The notes under the pieces are model-generated. The model was given only the letters and a program-made list of their open reading frames with translations. It searched no databases and had not been told where the DNA came from. Source: JAGWRA01 sp035534615 (lineage in GTDB: Bacteria > Acidobacteriota > Vicinamibacteria > Vicinamibacterales > CAVVIG01). Taken from it: 64,000 nucleotides of DNA. Positions 16,712 to 25,304 of this stretch are shown piece by piece. Where the stretch lies: NCBI GenBank assembly GCA_035534615.1, contig DATLRO010000092.1, forward strand, positions 93,205 to 157,204, in the 5' to 3' direction. The translations under genes were made by a program, and so were the position numbers. How positions within the stretch are numbered: position 1 is the stretch's first letter; the number at the start of each line of letters is the position of its first letter.

Positions 16712-17893
16712 ATGAGTACCGCGGTGATTGTGAGTGCCTGCCGCACGGCCATCGGGTCGTTCGGCGGCGTGTTCAAGGACCTGACGGCCGTCGATCTGGG
16801 CGCGGTCGTGGTGAAGGAAGCGCTGGCGCGCGCCGGCGCGGACCCGGCCGCCGTCGGTGACGTCATCCTGGGCTGCGTGCTGCAGGCGGGCGCCGGCATG
16901 AACGTGGCGCGGCAGGCCGCCATCCAGGCCGGGCTGCCGGTCGAGGTGCCGGCGGAAACGATCAATCGCGTCTGCGGATCGGGGCTGCAGGCGGTCGCGC
17001 ATGCCGTCGAAGCGATCCATCTCGGCGACGTCGACCTGGTCGTCGCGGGCGGCACCGAGTCGATGACCGGCGCGCCCTACCTGCTGAAGGGCGCGCGCTG
17101 GGGCTACCGGATGGGCAACGGCCAGGTCGTCGATTCCATGCTGAACGAGGGGCTGACCTGCGCGCTGAAGAGCTGCCACATGGGCCTGACCGCCGAGGAG
17201 GTCGCCGCCCGCTTCGGCGTGACCCGCGAGGCGCAGGACGCGTTCTCGGCGGACAGCCAGCAGCGGGCCGAGCGGGCGATCGCCGGAGGGGCGTTCAAGG
17301 CGGAAATCGTCGCCGTCGAGGTGCCGCAGAAGAAGGGCCCGGCCGTGCGGATCGACGCGGACGAATACCCGCGCGCCGGGACGACGGCGGAGAAGCTGGC
17401 GGGGCTGAAGGCGGCGTTCCGGAAGGACGGTTCGGTCACGGCCGGCAACGCCTCGGGTATCAACGATGGCGCCGCCGCGCTCGTCGTCGCCTCCGACGCG
17501 CGCGCGAAGGCGCTCGGCCGTCCCCCGCTCGCCCGCGTGCTCGCCCACGCGGTGACCGGCGTCGACCCGATGATCATGGGCATGGGACCGGTGTCGGCCG
17601 TCCGGAAGGCGGTCGGCCGCGCGGGCCTGACGCTGAACGACATCGACCTGTTCGAGCTCAACGAAGCGTTCGCGGCCCAGTCGGTGGCGGTGGTCCGTGA
17701 GCTCGGCCTCGACGCCGCGCGCGTCAACGTGAACGGCGGCGCGATCGCGCTCGGGCATCCGATCGGCGCCAGCGGCGCCAGGATTCTGACCACCCTGCTG
17801 TACGCCATGAAGGCGAGAGGCGCCCGCCGGGGCCTGGCCGGCCTGTGCATCGGCGGCGGGATGGGCATCGCCATGGTGGTCGAAGCGGTCTGA
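16712..17893 (+). CDS. Acetyl-CoA acetyltransferase (thiolase)
   Basis: A 393-residue thiolase, reversibly joining two acetyl-CoA to acetoacetyl-CoA. The acyl-accepting Cys is C88 in 'INRVCGSGLQAV'. 'NEAFAAQ', 'GGAIALGHPIGASGARIL' (catalytic His) and 'CIGGGMGIAM' (second Cys) are intact. Next to the CoA-transferase pair it suggests acetoacetate use or synthesis. It could serve polyhydroxybutyrate, but no phaB or phaC is present in the window. Confidence 0.94.
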   Translation: MSTAVIVSACRTAIGSFGGVFKDLTAVDLGAVVVKEALARAGADPAAVGDVILGCVLQAGAGMNVARQAAIQAGLPVEVPAETINRVCGSGLQAVAHAVEAIHLGDVDLVVAGGTESMTGAPYLLKGARWGYRMGNGQVVDSMLNEGLTCALKSCHMGLTAEEVAARFGVTREAQDAFSADSQQRAERAIAGGAFKAEIVAVEVPQKKGPAVRIDADEYPRAGTTAEKLAGLKAAFRKDGSVTAGNASGINDGAAALVVASDARAKALGRPPLARVLAHAVTGVDPMIMGMGPVSAVRKAVGRAGLTLNDIDLFELNEAFAAQSVAVVRELGLDAARVNVNGGAIALGHPIGASGARILTTLLYAMKARGARRGLAGLCIGGGMGIAMVVEAV

Positions 17894-17896
17894 GCC

Positions 17897-18361
17897 ATGG
17901 AGGAGCGGGTCCGGATCGCGCGTGGCGCGCTCCGCGCCATTCTGGCGCACGCCCGCGCGGCCGCGCCGGACGAGTGTTGCGGCCTGCTCGTGGGCCGTCC
18001 GGACGGCATCGAGCGGGCCGTCGCCGCCCGCAATCTCTCGGACAGCCGGACCCGCTACCTCATCGATCCCCGCCAGCATTTCGCCGCCATCCGCGCGGCC
18101 CGTGAGGCCGGGCGCGCGGTCGTCGGCTTCTATCATTCGCATCCGTCCAGCGCGCCGATTCCGTCCGACCGGGATCTGGCCGAAGCGACCTACCCCGACG
18201 CCGTCTATCTGATCGCCGGACGGACGCCGCGTGGCACGTTGAGCCGCGTCCGGGCGTTCCGGCTCGAGGCCGGCCGGTTCAGGGAAGTCGTGCTGAGACC
18301 GCTGGCGGACGAGGCCGTCGGCCCTCAGCCGCGGAAGGGGACGGCGACCCTGCCGCAGTGA
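17897..18361 (+). CDS. JAMM/MPN+ family (M67-like) metallopeptidase
   Basis: A 154-residue single-domain JAB1/MPN protein. The zinc motif 'HSHPSSAPIPSDRD' (H-x-H-x7-S-x2-D) and an upstream acidic residue in 'PDECCGLLVG' are complete, so it should be catalytic. Bacterial homologues remove C-terminal extensions from ubiquitin-like or sulfur-carrier proteins such as CysO, but no such partner is encoded beside it here. It starts 3 bp after the thiolase stop. The C-terminal 25 residues are non-conserved. Confidence 0.87.
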   Translation: MEERVRIARGALRAILAHARAAAPDECCGLLVGRPDGIERAVAARNLSDSRTRYLIDPRQHFAAIRAAREAGRAVVGFYHSHPSSAPIPSDRDLAEATYPDAVYLIAGRTPRGTLSRVRAFRLEAGRFREVVLRPLADEAVGPQPRKGTATLPQ

Positions 18362-18391
18362 CGGCCGCCCGGCGTGGCAGACGCGACAGAC

Positions 18392-18407
18392 GCCGGCGGA
18401 AGCCGGC
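18392..18407. repeat. Inverted repeat between convergent genes
   Basis: GCCGGC and GCCGGC flank a GGAA tetraloop in the 79-bp gap between the convergent JAMM and PKD-like genes. The stem is stable, but there is no T-run on either side, so an intrinsic terminator is not established. Confidence 0.35.
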
Positions 18408-18440
18408 TGAGATCGAGGGGAAGGCGGTCGAGTGCGATCG

Positions 18441-18938
18441 TCAGCGCCAGCCGCCGGGACCCGTGCCGAGGCCCGGACGTACGAGCACCAGGCTGCTCGC
18501 CTTGGCGATGACCTTGCCGTCCTTCTTCAGCATGAAGAAGATGCGATAGTGTCCGGGCTCCCGGTACGTGTGCTCGACCGAGTAGTGACGCTGGATCTGG
18601 CTCTTGCCGGCCTGGTACGGATCACAGTCGTTGCTGGCTTCAGAGGTCGTGCCGTCACCCCAGTTCCATTCGACCGTGGGGCAGTAGTACGCCTCGTAGT
18701 CGTCCGGCCCCCCCTCGAGGTCGGCGTACACGGAGATGCGGGAGGGGGAAAACGAAATGGTCGGGGTTGCGCGGACGGCGAGCCTGGGTGGTTTGATTTC
18801 CTTGGCCCGGTCGGTCTTCGTGGCAGGGGCGGCGAGCGCGGTGCGGCCGGCCGCGATCGCCGGTCCCCAGAGTCCGAACGATGCAATCAGGGCACCGAAA
18901 ACGAGCCGCCGTGCGAGCCGTCTGTGACAGTACCGCAT
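18441..18938 (-). CDS. Secreted PKD-like domain protein
   Basis: 165 residues. The arginine-rich N-terminus, hydrophobic stretch and AxA sites (about residues 1-36) indicate a signal peptide. The remainder resembles one PKD domain, with 'VEWNWGDGT' and 'HYSVEHTYREPGHYRIFF', which are the hallmark WxWGDG and HTY motifs. Two Cys (YYCPTV and NDCDPY) could form a disulfide. Start at 18938 because AAGGAA lies 6 nt upstream; two earlier in-frame ATGs are less well placed. Function unknown, probably adhesive or structural. Confidence 0.8.
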   Translation of the reverse strand: MRYCHRRLARRLVFGALIASFGLWGPAIAAGRTALAAPATKTDRAKEIKPPRLAVRATPTISFSPSRISVYADLEGGPDDYEAYYCPTVEWNWGDGTTSEASNDCDPYQAGKSQIQRHYSVEHTYREPGHYRIFFMLKKDGKVIAKASSLVLVRPGLGTGPGGWR

Positions 18939-18979
18939 GGTCATTTCCTTGCTCAATGGCGGGTAAAACATCAGGCGTC

Positions 18980-19009
18980 ATTGTACCGTCACTTTCGCCC
19001 CGCCGGCAA
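18980..19009 (-). promoter_or_regulatory. Candidate promoter for the PKD-like gene
   Basis: On the minus strand TTGCCG (19009-19004), 18 bp, then TACAAT (18985-18980). The predicted start near 18973 leaves about 35 nt before the ATG at 18938. Confidence 0.5.
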
Positions 19010-19133
19010 CCCTCTCGCCGCCCCGGCGCCGTCCAACTGACCGGCGCTGCCGCCGCCGGCGTCCCTCCGCCGGTTGCACGCTGGCGCCGGTCGGCCGGTG
19101 CCGGAGCGAGAGGCAATGGGGGATAATGTCCGG

Positions 19134-20687
19134 ATGACTTCGATGGGATTCTCGCGCGCATTTGATGTCACGGGGGCGGACCTGCCGGCGATCGACACCG
19201 AGCTGCTGGCCGTGCCGATCTTCGAGGACGAGCCGCTCGATGGCCTCGCGGATTCGAGCGCGGCCACCGGCGGGGAGATTGCCCGGGCGCTCGCGTCCGG
19301 AGAAATCCGAGGCCGGCTGTACGACCTGTTCGTCGCGCCGGTGACCGATGCACGCTGGCGCGCGAAGCGCATTGCGCTGGTGGGCGCCGGGCGGCGGGAC
19401 GCATTCTCAGGCGACGTGCTTCGCCGGCTGGCGGCCACGGTCGGACTGGCGGCGCGGCAGCGCCGGGTGACGCGCGTCGCGCTGGTCGGCCGGGGCGTTC
19501 GCGGCGTGGCCGATCCGTACGCCGGCCCGCTGGACCCAGCCGAGGCGGGACAGGGAATGGCCGAGGGGCTCACGCTGGCCGAGTTCGACGTCGGCTCCTA
19601 CAAGACGCAGGACCCGTCGCCGGCCGCGCTCGAGCAGGTGGCGATCGCGGTGCCGGGCATGCCGCCGGCGGCGCTCGAGGGCATGGTGCGGGCCGTCTCG
19701 CGCGGGCGGCTGCTGGGGGACTGCAGCAACCTGTCGCGCGGCCTGGCCAACGAGCCGGGGAATACGCTCACGCCGCGCGAGTTCGCGGCGCGGGCCGAGC
19801 GGATCGCCGGCGAGGCGGGCGTGCAGGTCGAGATCCTGGACGAGCGGCGCATCGAGGAACTCGGCATGGGCCTGCTGCTCGGCGTCGGGCGCGGGAGTCA
19901 CGAGCCGCCCCGGCTCATGGCGTTCAGGTACGAGCCGGCCGGCGCTCCGGCGGGACCGGTGCTGGGCCTGGTGGGGAAGGGCGTGACGTTCGACACCGGA
20001 GGTATCTCCATCAAGCCGGCCGAGGGCATGGAGCGGATGAAGGACGACATGGCGGGCGGCGCCGCGGTCGTCTGCGCCATGAGGGCGATTGCCGCCCTGC
20101 AGGCGCCGATCCGGGTGGTCGGGGTGGTACCGGCGGTGGAGAACATGCCGGGCGGCCGGGCGATCCGGCCGGGTGACATCCTGCGGAGCGCCTGCGGCAA
20201 GACCGTCGAGGTGATCAATACGGATGCCGAAGGGCGCCTCATTCTGGGCGACGGGCTCTGGTACGCCCAGCGGCTGGGAGCGACGCATCTGGTGGATGTC
20301 GCGACGCTCACCGGTGCCGTGGTGGTCGCGCTGGGAAAGCTGACCTGCGGGTTGTTCGGCACGCCGCCGGCGTGGGTCGAGCAGGTGCGCCGGGTGGCCG
20401 AGCGGGCCGGCGATCGTCCGTGGCCCATGCCGCTCGTCGAGGAATACCGGGAGCAGCTGAAGAGCGAGATCGCCGACTTCACGAACTCCGGCGGCCGGCC
20501 GGGCGGATCGATCACGGCGGCGCTGTTCCTGAAGGAATTCGCCGGAGGGCTGCCGTGGGCCCACCTGGACATTGCGGGAACGGCCTGGACGGAGGAGACG
20601 CGGCCCTGGATGCCGAAGGGGCCGACCGGCGCGGCGGTCCGGACGCTGGCGGAACTCGCCTTTACGAGCAGGGACTGGCCCGCCTGA
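19134..20687 (+). CDS. pepA: Leucyl aminopeptidase (M17 family)
   Basis: A 517-residue cytosolic exopeptidase. The catalytic domain has the metal-binding 'GKGVTFDTGGISIKP' (Lys and Asp ligands), 'KDDMAGGAAV' and the family signature 'NTDAEGRLIL'. The N-terminal macro-like domain is present. Several starts are possible: TTG 19074, ATG 19116, ATG 19134 and ATG 19143. I use 19134, which has GGGGGA about 10 nt upstream. It stands alone, divergent from the PKD-like gene. Confidence 0.92.
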   Translation: MTSMGFSRAFDVTGADLPAIDTELLAVPIFEDEPLDGLADSSAATGGEIARALASGEIRGRLYDLFVAPVTDARWRAKRIALVGAGRRDAFSGDVLRRLAATVGLAARQRRVTRVALVGRGVRGVADPYAGPLDPAEAGQGMAEGLTLAEFDVGSYKTQDPSPAALEQVAIAVPGMPPAALEGMVRAVSRGRLLGDCSNLSRGLANEPGNTLTPREFAARAERIAGEAGVQVEILDERRIEELGMGLLLGVGRGSHEPPRLMAFRYEPAGAPAGPVLGLVGKGVTFDTGGISIKPAEGMERMKDDMAGGAAVVCAMRAIAALQAPIRVVGVVPAVENMPGGRAIRPGDILRSACGKTVEVINTDAEGRLILGDGLWYAQRLGATHLVDVATLTGAVVVALGKLTCGLFGTPPAWVEQVRRVAERAGDRPWPMPLVEEYREQLKSEIADFTNSGGRPGGSITAALFLKEFAGGLPWAHLDIAGTAWTEETRPWMPKGPTGAAVRTLAELAFTSRDWPA

Positions 20688-20710
20688 GCCGCCGGCGGTA
20701 AAATCAAAGC

Positions 20711-20956
20711 GTGGGACTTCTTCAGATCGCCCAGTCGTCGGCCCCCATCATGGTGGATGTGGGCCATGCGCCGGCGCCGAAGGCGCCCGGCCTGGCGGAG
20801 GTCCTGGTCGCAGCGGTCGGCTTCACCGGCGTGCTGCTGATCGGGGCCGCCCTGTTCGGCCTGGCGCTCGGGGCCCTCTTCATTGCCTATCACCGCCTGC
20901 GGCCGGGCAACCGCTTCAACGGCGAGACGGCCGCGCAGACACGACTGAACATCTGA
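20711..20956 (+). CDS. Small single-pass membrane protein
   Basis: 81 residues from a GTG start, with one transmembrane segment (about residues 31-59, LAEVLVAAVGFTGVLLIGAALFG...) and a short basic C-terminus ('YHRLRPGNRFNGE'), suggesting the tail is cytoplasmic. I do not recognise the family. It lies 23 bp after pepA and converges on the amidase gene. No clear Shine-Dalgarno is present at the GTG, and an ATG at 20750 is an alternative. Confidence 0.6.
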   Translation: MGLLQIAQSSAPIMVDVGHAPAPKAPGLAEVLVAAVGFTGVLLIGAALFGLALGALFIAYHRLRPGNRFNGETAAQTRLNI

Positions 20957-20987
20957 CGGCGGCCGGCCTGGGCGCGGCGCGCCCGGG

Positions 20988-22979
20988 TCACTGGTTGTCG
21001 GCGGTCCGGACGTTCTTGAGGGCGTGCTGGTAGCGCAGGATGCCCTTGTACAGGGCGTCGGCAATCCGCTCGCGGTAGCTGCCTTCCTTCAGGTAGTGGG
21101 CATCCTGGCGGTTCGTGACGAAGGAGACTTCGGCGAGGACGCTGGGCATCGATGCGCCGATCAGGACGGCGAACGGCGCCTGCTTCACGCCCAGATTCCT
21201 CGTGTCGGGGTCCTGCGCGCGCAGCGTCGAGTACATCGCCCGCTGAACCATCGTCGCGAAGTCGCGCGATTCATCCAGCTTGCTGTTCATCGCGATCGTC
21301 TTCACCAGGTCGGACAGATCCCCCATGGTCTGCCCGGAGGTCGCGTTCTCGCGGGCCGCCACGGCCGCTTCTTCCGGATTCGACGCGAAATTGAGGAAGT
21401 ACGTCTCGATCCCGCGGGCCTGGTGATTCGGGCTGGCGTTGGCATGGATGGACAGGAAGAGATCGGCGTCCGCCTGATTGGCGATTTCGGTCCGCTTCCA
21501 CAGCGGCACGAAGACGTTCGTGTCGCGCGTCAGGATGACCTGGAAGCCTCCATGGCGCTCGAGCAGCGCCCTCAGGCGCAGCGCGATGTCGAGGACGAGA
21601 TCGGCTTCGGTGACGCCGTTGGCCTCCGCGCCCGGGTCGCGCCCGCCGTGCCCGGGATCGATCACGATGCGCGAGATGCCGAGGCCGAGCTGGCGGGCCA
21701 TCGAAAAGCCGCCATCCAGATTCGTGGCCGGGAGGCGCGGAGAGAAGGACGGCGGATCGGCGCCGCCGGCCGCGGGCGTCGGGGCGGCATCCGGCGCCGG
21801 CGCGGCCTGGTCGGCCGCGTACGGCCCGTGTGAATCGCCGGCAGCGGGCGACGACGCGCGGGGCGGCGCGGGCGGCGGCCGGCGGCGGCCCGGAACGGGA
21901 TAGAGCTCAATCGCCGGCCGCGACGGCGCCGCCTCGGCGACCGCCTGCGCGACCGGCGGCCGCCGGGGCACCGCCGCCGGCATCGGCCTGGCGGCGGGCG
22001 GACGATCGCTTCGGACGGTCGGCAGGGACCGGACCGCGGAATCGACGATCGCCGAGGCCTCGAGCGGGACCGGCGGTGGAGCCGCATTCGCCTCAGGGGG
22101 GGCCGCGGGCGCCGGATGCGGCGGCGACGTGCGGCAATCGATGACCAGGCGATAGGGGTTGTAGAGCGCGAACGTGGCGTACGACGTGACGCCGGTCAGA
22201 TCGATGGTGACCCGCGTCCGGTTGTCGTCGGTGCCGGTCACGTGGACGTCGCGGACCGCGTCCGCATGCCGGTAGGTGAAGCGGGCGTGCGTGAGATCGG
22301 GCAGCGGCCGGGTCGTCTCGAAGTCGAAGATCAGGCGGCTGGGATCGCTCGCGCGCTGCTCTTCGTACAGGGCTTCGCGGTCGAGCTCGATCGAGACCCG
22401 GACGCGGCCCGGAAACACGGATCGCGTGATGCCGCGCAGCGTGGCGTCGCGATCGTCCGAGGCGCGGGTGACGTCGCGGGCCCCGGCCTGCGGCGCCGGG
22501 GCGGCGCGCGGCGGCGCCGGCGCCCGAGGCGGCGGCCGCCGGACGGGCGGCGCGGCCCGGGCGGTTCGCGGGGCCGTGATCCGCGGAGGCGGGGCGGCGC
22601 CGGGGGCGCGATGCGCGTAGGGGCTGTACGGATACTGCGTGTGCAGCCAGTGAATGAGGTGGACGGCCGTGCGGCGGTCGCGAGGCTGTCCGAAGAACGT
22701 GAAGGCGTCGCTGGCCAGCTGTGCGCCGCGCCAGAGGGCGTTGTCGCAGTACCCGCTGCGGGGGTACCGCAGCACGAGGCGTTCGTAGTCGAGGACGACG
22801 GCCCGGATGGCGTTCAGCGTGGCGGCGCTGTGCCCGGCGGCGCTGTTCAGCCGGGCGCGCACCGCCCGCTCGCGCGCGAGCGCGGATCGGTACATCGTGG
22901 CCGCCGGGTCGGCGGCGCGGGCTGGAACCGCGAGTGCCAGCGCCAGCGTGGCAGCGGCACACAGGGTGAGGACTCGCAT
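20988..22979 (-). CDS. amiC: N-acetylmuramoyl-L-alanine amidase with AMIN domain
   Basis: 663 residues. A signal peptide (1-22) is followed by a helical repeat-like region (about 23-120, 'LVLRYPRSGYCDNALWRGAQL', TPR-like), a Pro/Ala-rich linker, an AMIN domain (about 190-290) for cell-wall or septal targeting, a second long Pro/Ala linker, and a zinc Amidase_3 domain (about 437-655). The domain has 'IDPGHGGRDPGA' (His ligand), 'GVTEADL' (Glu ligand), 'SIHANAS' (His ligand) and 'LAEVSFVTN' (catalytic Glu). It should cleave peptidoglycan stem peptides during division and sits immediately downstream of ftsK. Confidence 0.92.
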   Translation of the reverse strand: MRVLTLCAAATLALALAVPARAADPAATMYRSALARERAVRARLNSAAGHSAATLNAIRAVVLDYERLVLRYPRSGYCDNALWRGAQLASDAFTFFGQPRDRRTAVHLIHWLHTQYPYSPYAHRAPGAAPPPRITAPRTARAAPPVRRPPPRAPAPPRAAPAPQAGARDVTRASDDRDATLRGITRSVFPGRVRVSIELDREALYEEQRASDPSRLIFDFETTRPLPDLTHARFTYRHADAVRDVHVTGTDDNRTRVTIDLTGVTSYATFALYNPYRLVIDCRTSPPHPAPAAPPEANAAPPPVPLEASAIVDSAVRSLPTVRSDRPPAARPMPAAVPRRPPVAQAVAEAAPSRPAIELYPVPGRRRPPPAPPRASSPAAGDSHGPYAADQAAPAPDAAPTPAAGGADPPSFSPRLPATNLDGGFSMARQLGLGISRIVIDPGHGGRDPGAEANGVTEADLVLDIALRLRALLERHGGFQVILTRDTNVFVPLWKRTEIANQADADLFLSIHANASPNHQARGIETYFLNFASNPEEAAVAARENATSGQTMGDLSDLVKTIAMNSKLDESRDFATMVQRAMYSTLRAQDPDTRNLGVKQAPFAVLIGASMPSVLAEVSFVTNRQDAHYLKEGSYRERIADALYKGILRYQHALKNVRTADNQ

Positions 22980-22995
22980 GCCCTGGGGATCTCCC

Positions 22996-25302
22996 TCAGC
23001 GGAGTTGCGCGTCGACTTCGTCGAAGTAGCCCTTGTCGACGAGCACTTCGCGCGGCTTGCCTCCGGCGGCGGCCGAGACGAGCCCCTCCATCTCCATCAT
23101 GTCGACCAGTCGCGCGGCCCGGCTGAAGCCGATCCGCAGGCGGCGCTGCAGGTACGAAATCGATGCCTGGCCGCTGGAGACGATGATGCGCGCCGCCTCG
23201 TCGTACAGTTCGTCCTTGTCCATTGCGATCGTGTCGGCCACCTTGTCTTCCGCGGTGATCGTCTCGTCGTAGACCGGCTTGCCCTGTTTGCGCAGGAAGC
23301 TGGCCAGCCGCGCGCTCTCCTGCTCCGAAATGTACGGGCCGTGGATCCGGATGAAGCGCGACGAGGCGGGCGGCAGATACAGCATGTCGCCCCGGCCGAG
23401 GAGCTGTTCGGCGCCGTTGCCGTCGAGAATCGTCCGCGAGTCGGTCTTGGACGAGACGCGGAACGAGATCCGGGCCGGCAGGTTCGCCTTGATGAGCCCG
23501 GTGATGACGTCGACCGACGGGCGCTGCGTCGCGAGCAGCAGATGAATGCCGACGGCCCGCGCCATCTGCGCCAGGCGGGCAATCGATTCCTCCACCTCGT
23601 TACTGGCGACCATCATGAGGTCGGCCAGCTCGTCGATGATGACGATGACGTAGGGGAGCGGCTTCGGCTTCTCGCCGTCGGCCGGCGCCGCCTTGTCGGC
23701 CAGCGCGTGCTGCACGTTCCGGTTGAACTGCTCGATGTTCCGGACCCCCTCCGCCGCCAGGGTCTTGTACCGCTCTTCCATTTCCCGCACGGCCCAGCGC
23801 AGCGCGTTCGCGGCCTGCTTCGGGTCCACGACGACCGGGGTGAGCAGGTGGGGAATGTCCTCGTACATCCCGAGCTCGAGCCGCTTCGGATCGATCATGA
23901 TCATCCGCACGTCGTCCGGCGTGGCCCGATAGAGGATGCTGGTCAGCATCGCGTTGAGCGAGACCGACTTGCCCGAGCCGGTCGAGCCGGCGATGAGCAG
24001 GTGGGGCATGGCGGCGAGATCCGTCACGAACGGCTCGCCGTGGATCGTCTTGCCGAGCGCCAGCGCCAGCTTCGACGGCGACCGGCGGTACACCTCGGAC
24101 TCGAGCAGTTCGCGCAGCGAAATCTGTTCGCGCGTCGCGTTCGGGATCTGGATGCCGACGGTCGACTTGCCGGGAATCCGGTCGATGATGACCGACTCGG
24201 CCTGCATGGCCAGGCACAGGTCGTCGGCCAGCCCGGTGATCTTCGCGTACTTGACGCCGGCATCCGGCTTGAACTCGTACGTTGTCACCACCGGCCCGGG
24301 ATGAATCTGCACGACGTGCCCTTCGACCGCGAACTCGCGGCATTTCTCCTCGAGCAGCCGCGCGCCCTCCATGAGCTCCCGTTCGTCGATCTTCCGCTCC
24401 GTCTTCGGCGCGTCGAGCAGCGCCAGCGGCGGCAGCGAATAGCCGCCGAGCCGGCGCTCGGCCGGCGTCTTCAGCGCCGGCTCCGGATCGGCCAGGGGCA
24501 GGGGCGGGGAAGGCGGCGGGGCGACTTTCGGCTGGCGGACGGTGGCCGCGCTGCGCGCGGGCGCCGCGGCCACAGGCTCGGCGCCGCCCTGACGCCTGGC
24601 CGGCCGCAGCGGCAGGTCCGGGTCCAGCACCGGCGGGGCGCCGCCCGTGTCGGCCGCCCGCTTCGCGTGCCTCGCAATGACTTCCTTGCGCTGCACGTTG
24701 CGCCGGCGTTCCTCGCGGAATTCGCGCATCGCGCCGGCCGCCTGATCCACGCCGCCACGGACCGCCCCGGCGACCGAGGCGAACATCCGGCCGAGCGAGA
24801 ACTGCGTCGACAGGATCACGGCCAGGAACAGCAGCGTGAGAATGACGATGATCGATCCCGTCCGGTTGAGCGACGCCGACAGCTCCGCCGACAGCCACTG
24901 GCCCAGATAGCCGCCGGCGCGGAACGTCCGGCCGGTCAGCGGCACGGACCCGAACCCGAGGCTGAGCAGGCTGCTCACGCAGCCGAAGAGCAGCGCCCCC
25001 CCCAGCGCCTTGGTCCCGACCGCGTCGATGCGCGTGCACCAGAACAGGTGCCAGCCGATGAAGGCGACGATGGCCGGAATCAGGTAGGAGGCGTAGCCGA
25101 ACAGCTGAAACGAGAACTCGGCGAGGAACGCGCCGACCCTCCCGGCGAAATTCGCCGGCACCGCCCGGGACCCGACGCTGAAGAACCAGACCGGGTCGGA
25201 CGGATTGTAGCTCGCGAGCGCAATCAGCCAGATGAGGGCGATCGCGAACAGCACGATGCCCAGGAACTCGCTCGTCCGCCGCGATACATTCGATCGGACC
25301 AC
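22996..25302 (-). CDS. ftsK: DNA translocase FtsK/SpoIIIE
   Basis: 768 residues. The N-terminal part (1-175) carries about four transmembrane segments anchoring it at the septum. A basic Pro/Ala-rich linker is followed by the RecA-like motor with Walker A 'IAGSTGSGKSVSLNAML', Walker B 'VIVIIDELADLM' and 'LLATQRPSVDVITGLIKANLPARISF'. The C-terminal winged-helix gamma domain ('SISYLQRRLRIGFSRAARLVDMME') would read KOPS-like sites. Start is the GTG at 25302, two bases after the RNase J stop, with GGAG 9 nt upstream. The frame extends further but only as a shadow inside RNase J. Confidence 0.94.
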   Translation of the reverse strand: MVRSNVSRRTSEFLGIVLFAIALIWLIALASYNPSDPVWFFSVGSRAVPANFAGRVGAFLAEFSFQLFGYASYLIPAIVAFIGWHLFWCTRIDAVGTKALGGALLFGCVSSLLSLGFGSVPLTGRTFRAGGYLGQWLSAELSASLNRTGSIIVILTLLFLAVILSTQFSLGRMFASVAGAVRGGVDQAAGAMREFREERRRNVQRKEVIARHAKRAADTGGAPPVLDPDLPLRPARRQGGAEPVAAAPARSAATVRQPKVAPPPSPPLPLADPEPALKTPAERRLGGYSLPPLALLDAPKTERKIDERELMEGARLLEEKCREFAVEGHVVQIHPGPVVTTYEFKPDAGVKYAKITGLADDLCLAMQAESVIIDRIPGKSTVGIQIPNATREQISLRELLESEVYRRSPSKLALALGKTIHGEPFVTDLAAMPHLLIAGSTGSGKSVSLNAMLTSILYRATPDDVRMIMIDPKRLELGMYEDIPHLLTPVVVDPKQAANALRWAVREMEERYKTLAAEGVRNIEQFNRNVQHALADKAAPADGEKPKPLPYVIVIIDELADLMMVASNEVEESIARLAQMARAVGIHLLLATQRPSVDVITGLIKANLPARISFRVSSKTDSRTILDGNGAEQLLGRGDMLYLPPASSRFIRIHGPYISEQESARLASFLRKQGKPVYDETITAEDKVADTIAMDKDELYDEAARIIVSSGQASISYLQRRLRIGFSRAARLVDMMEMEGLVSAAAGGKPREVLVDKGYFDEVDAQLR

Positions 25303-25304
25303 CG

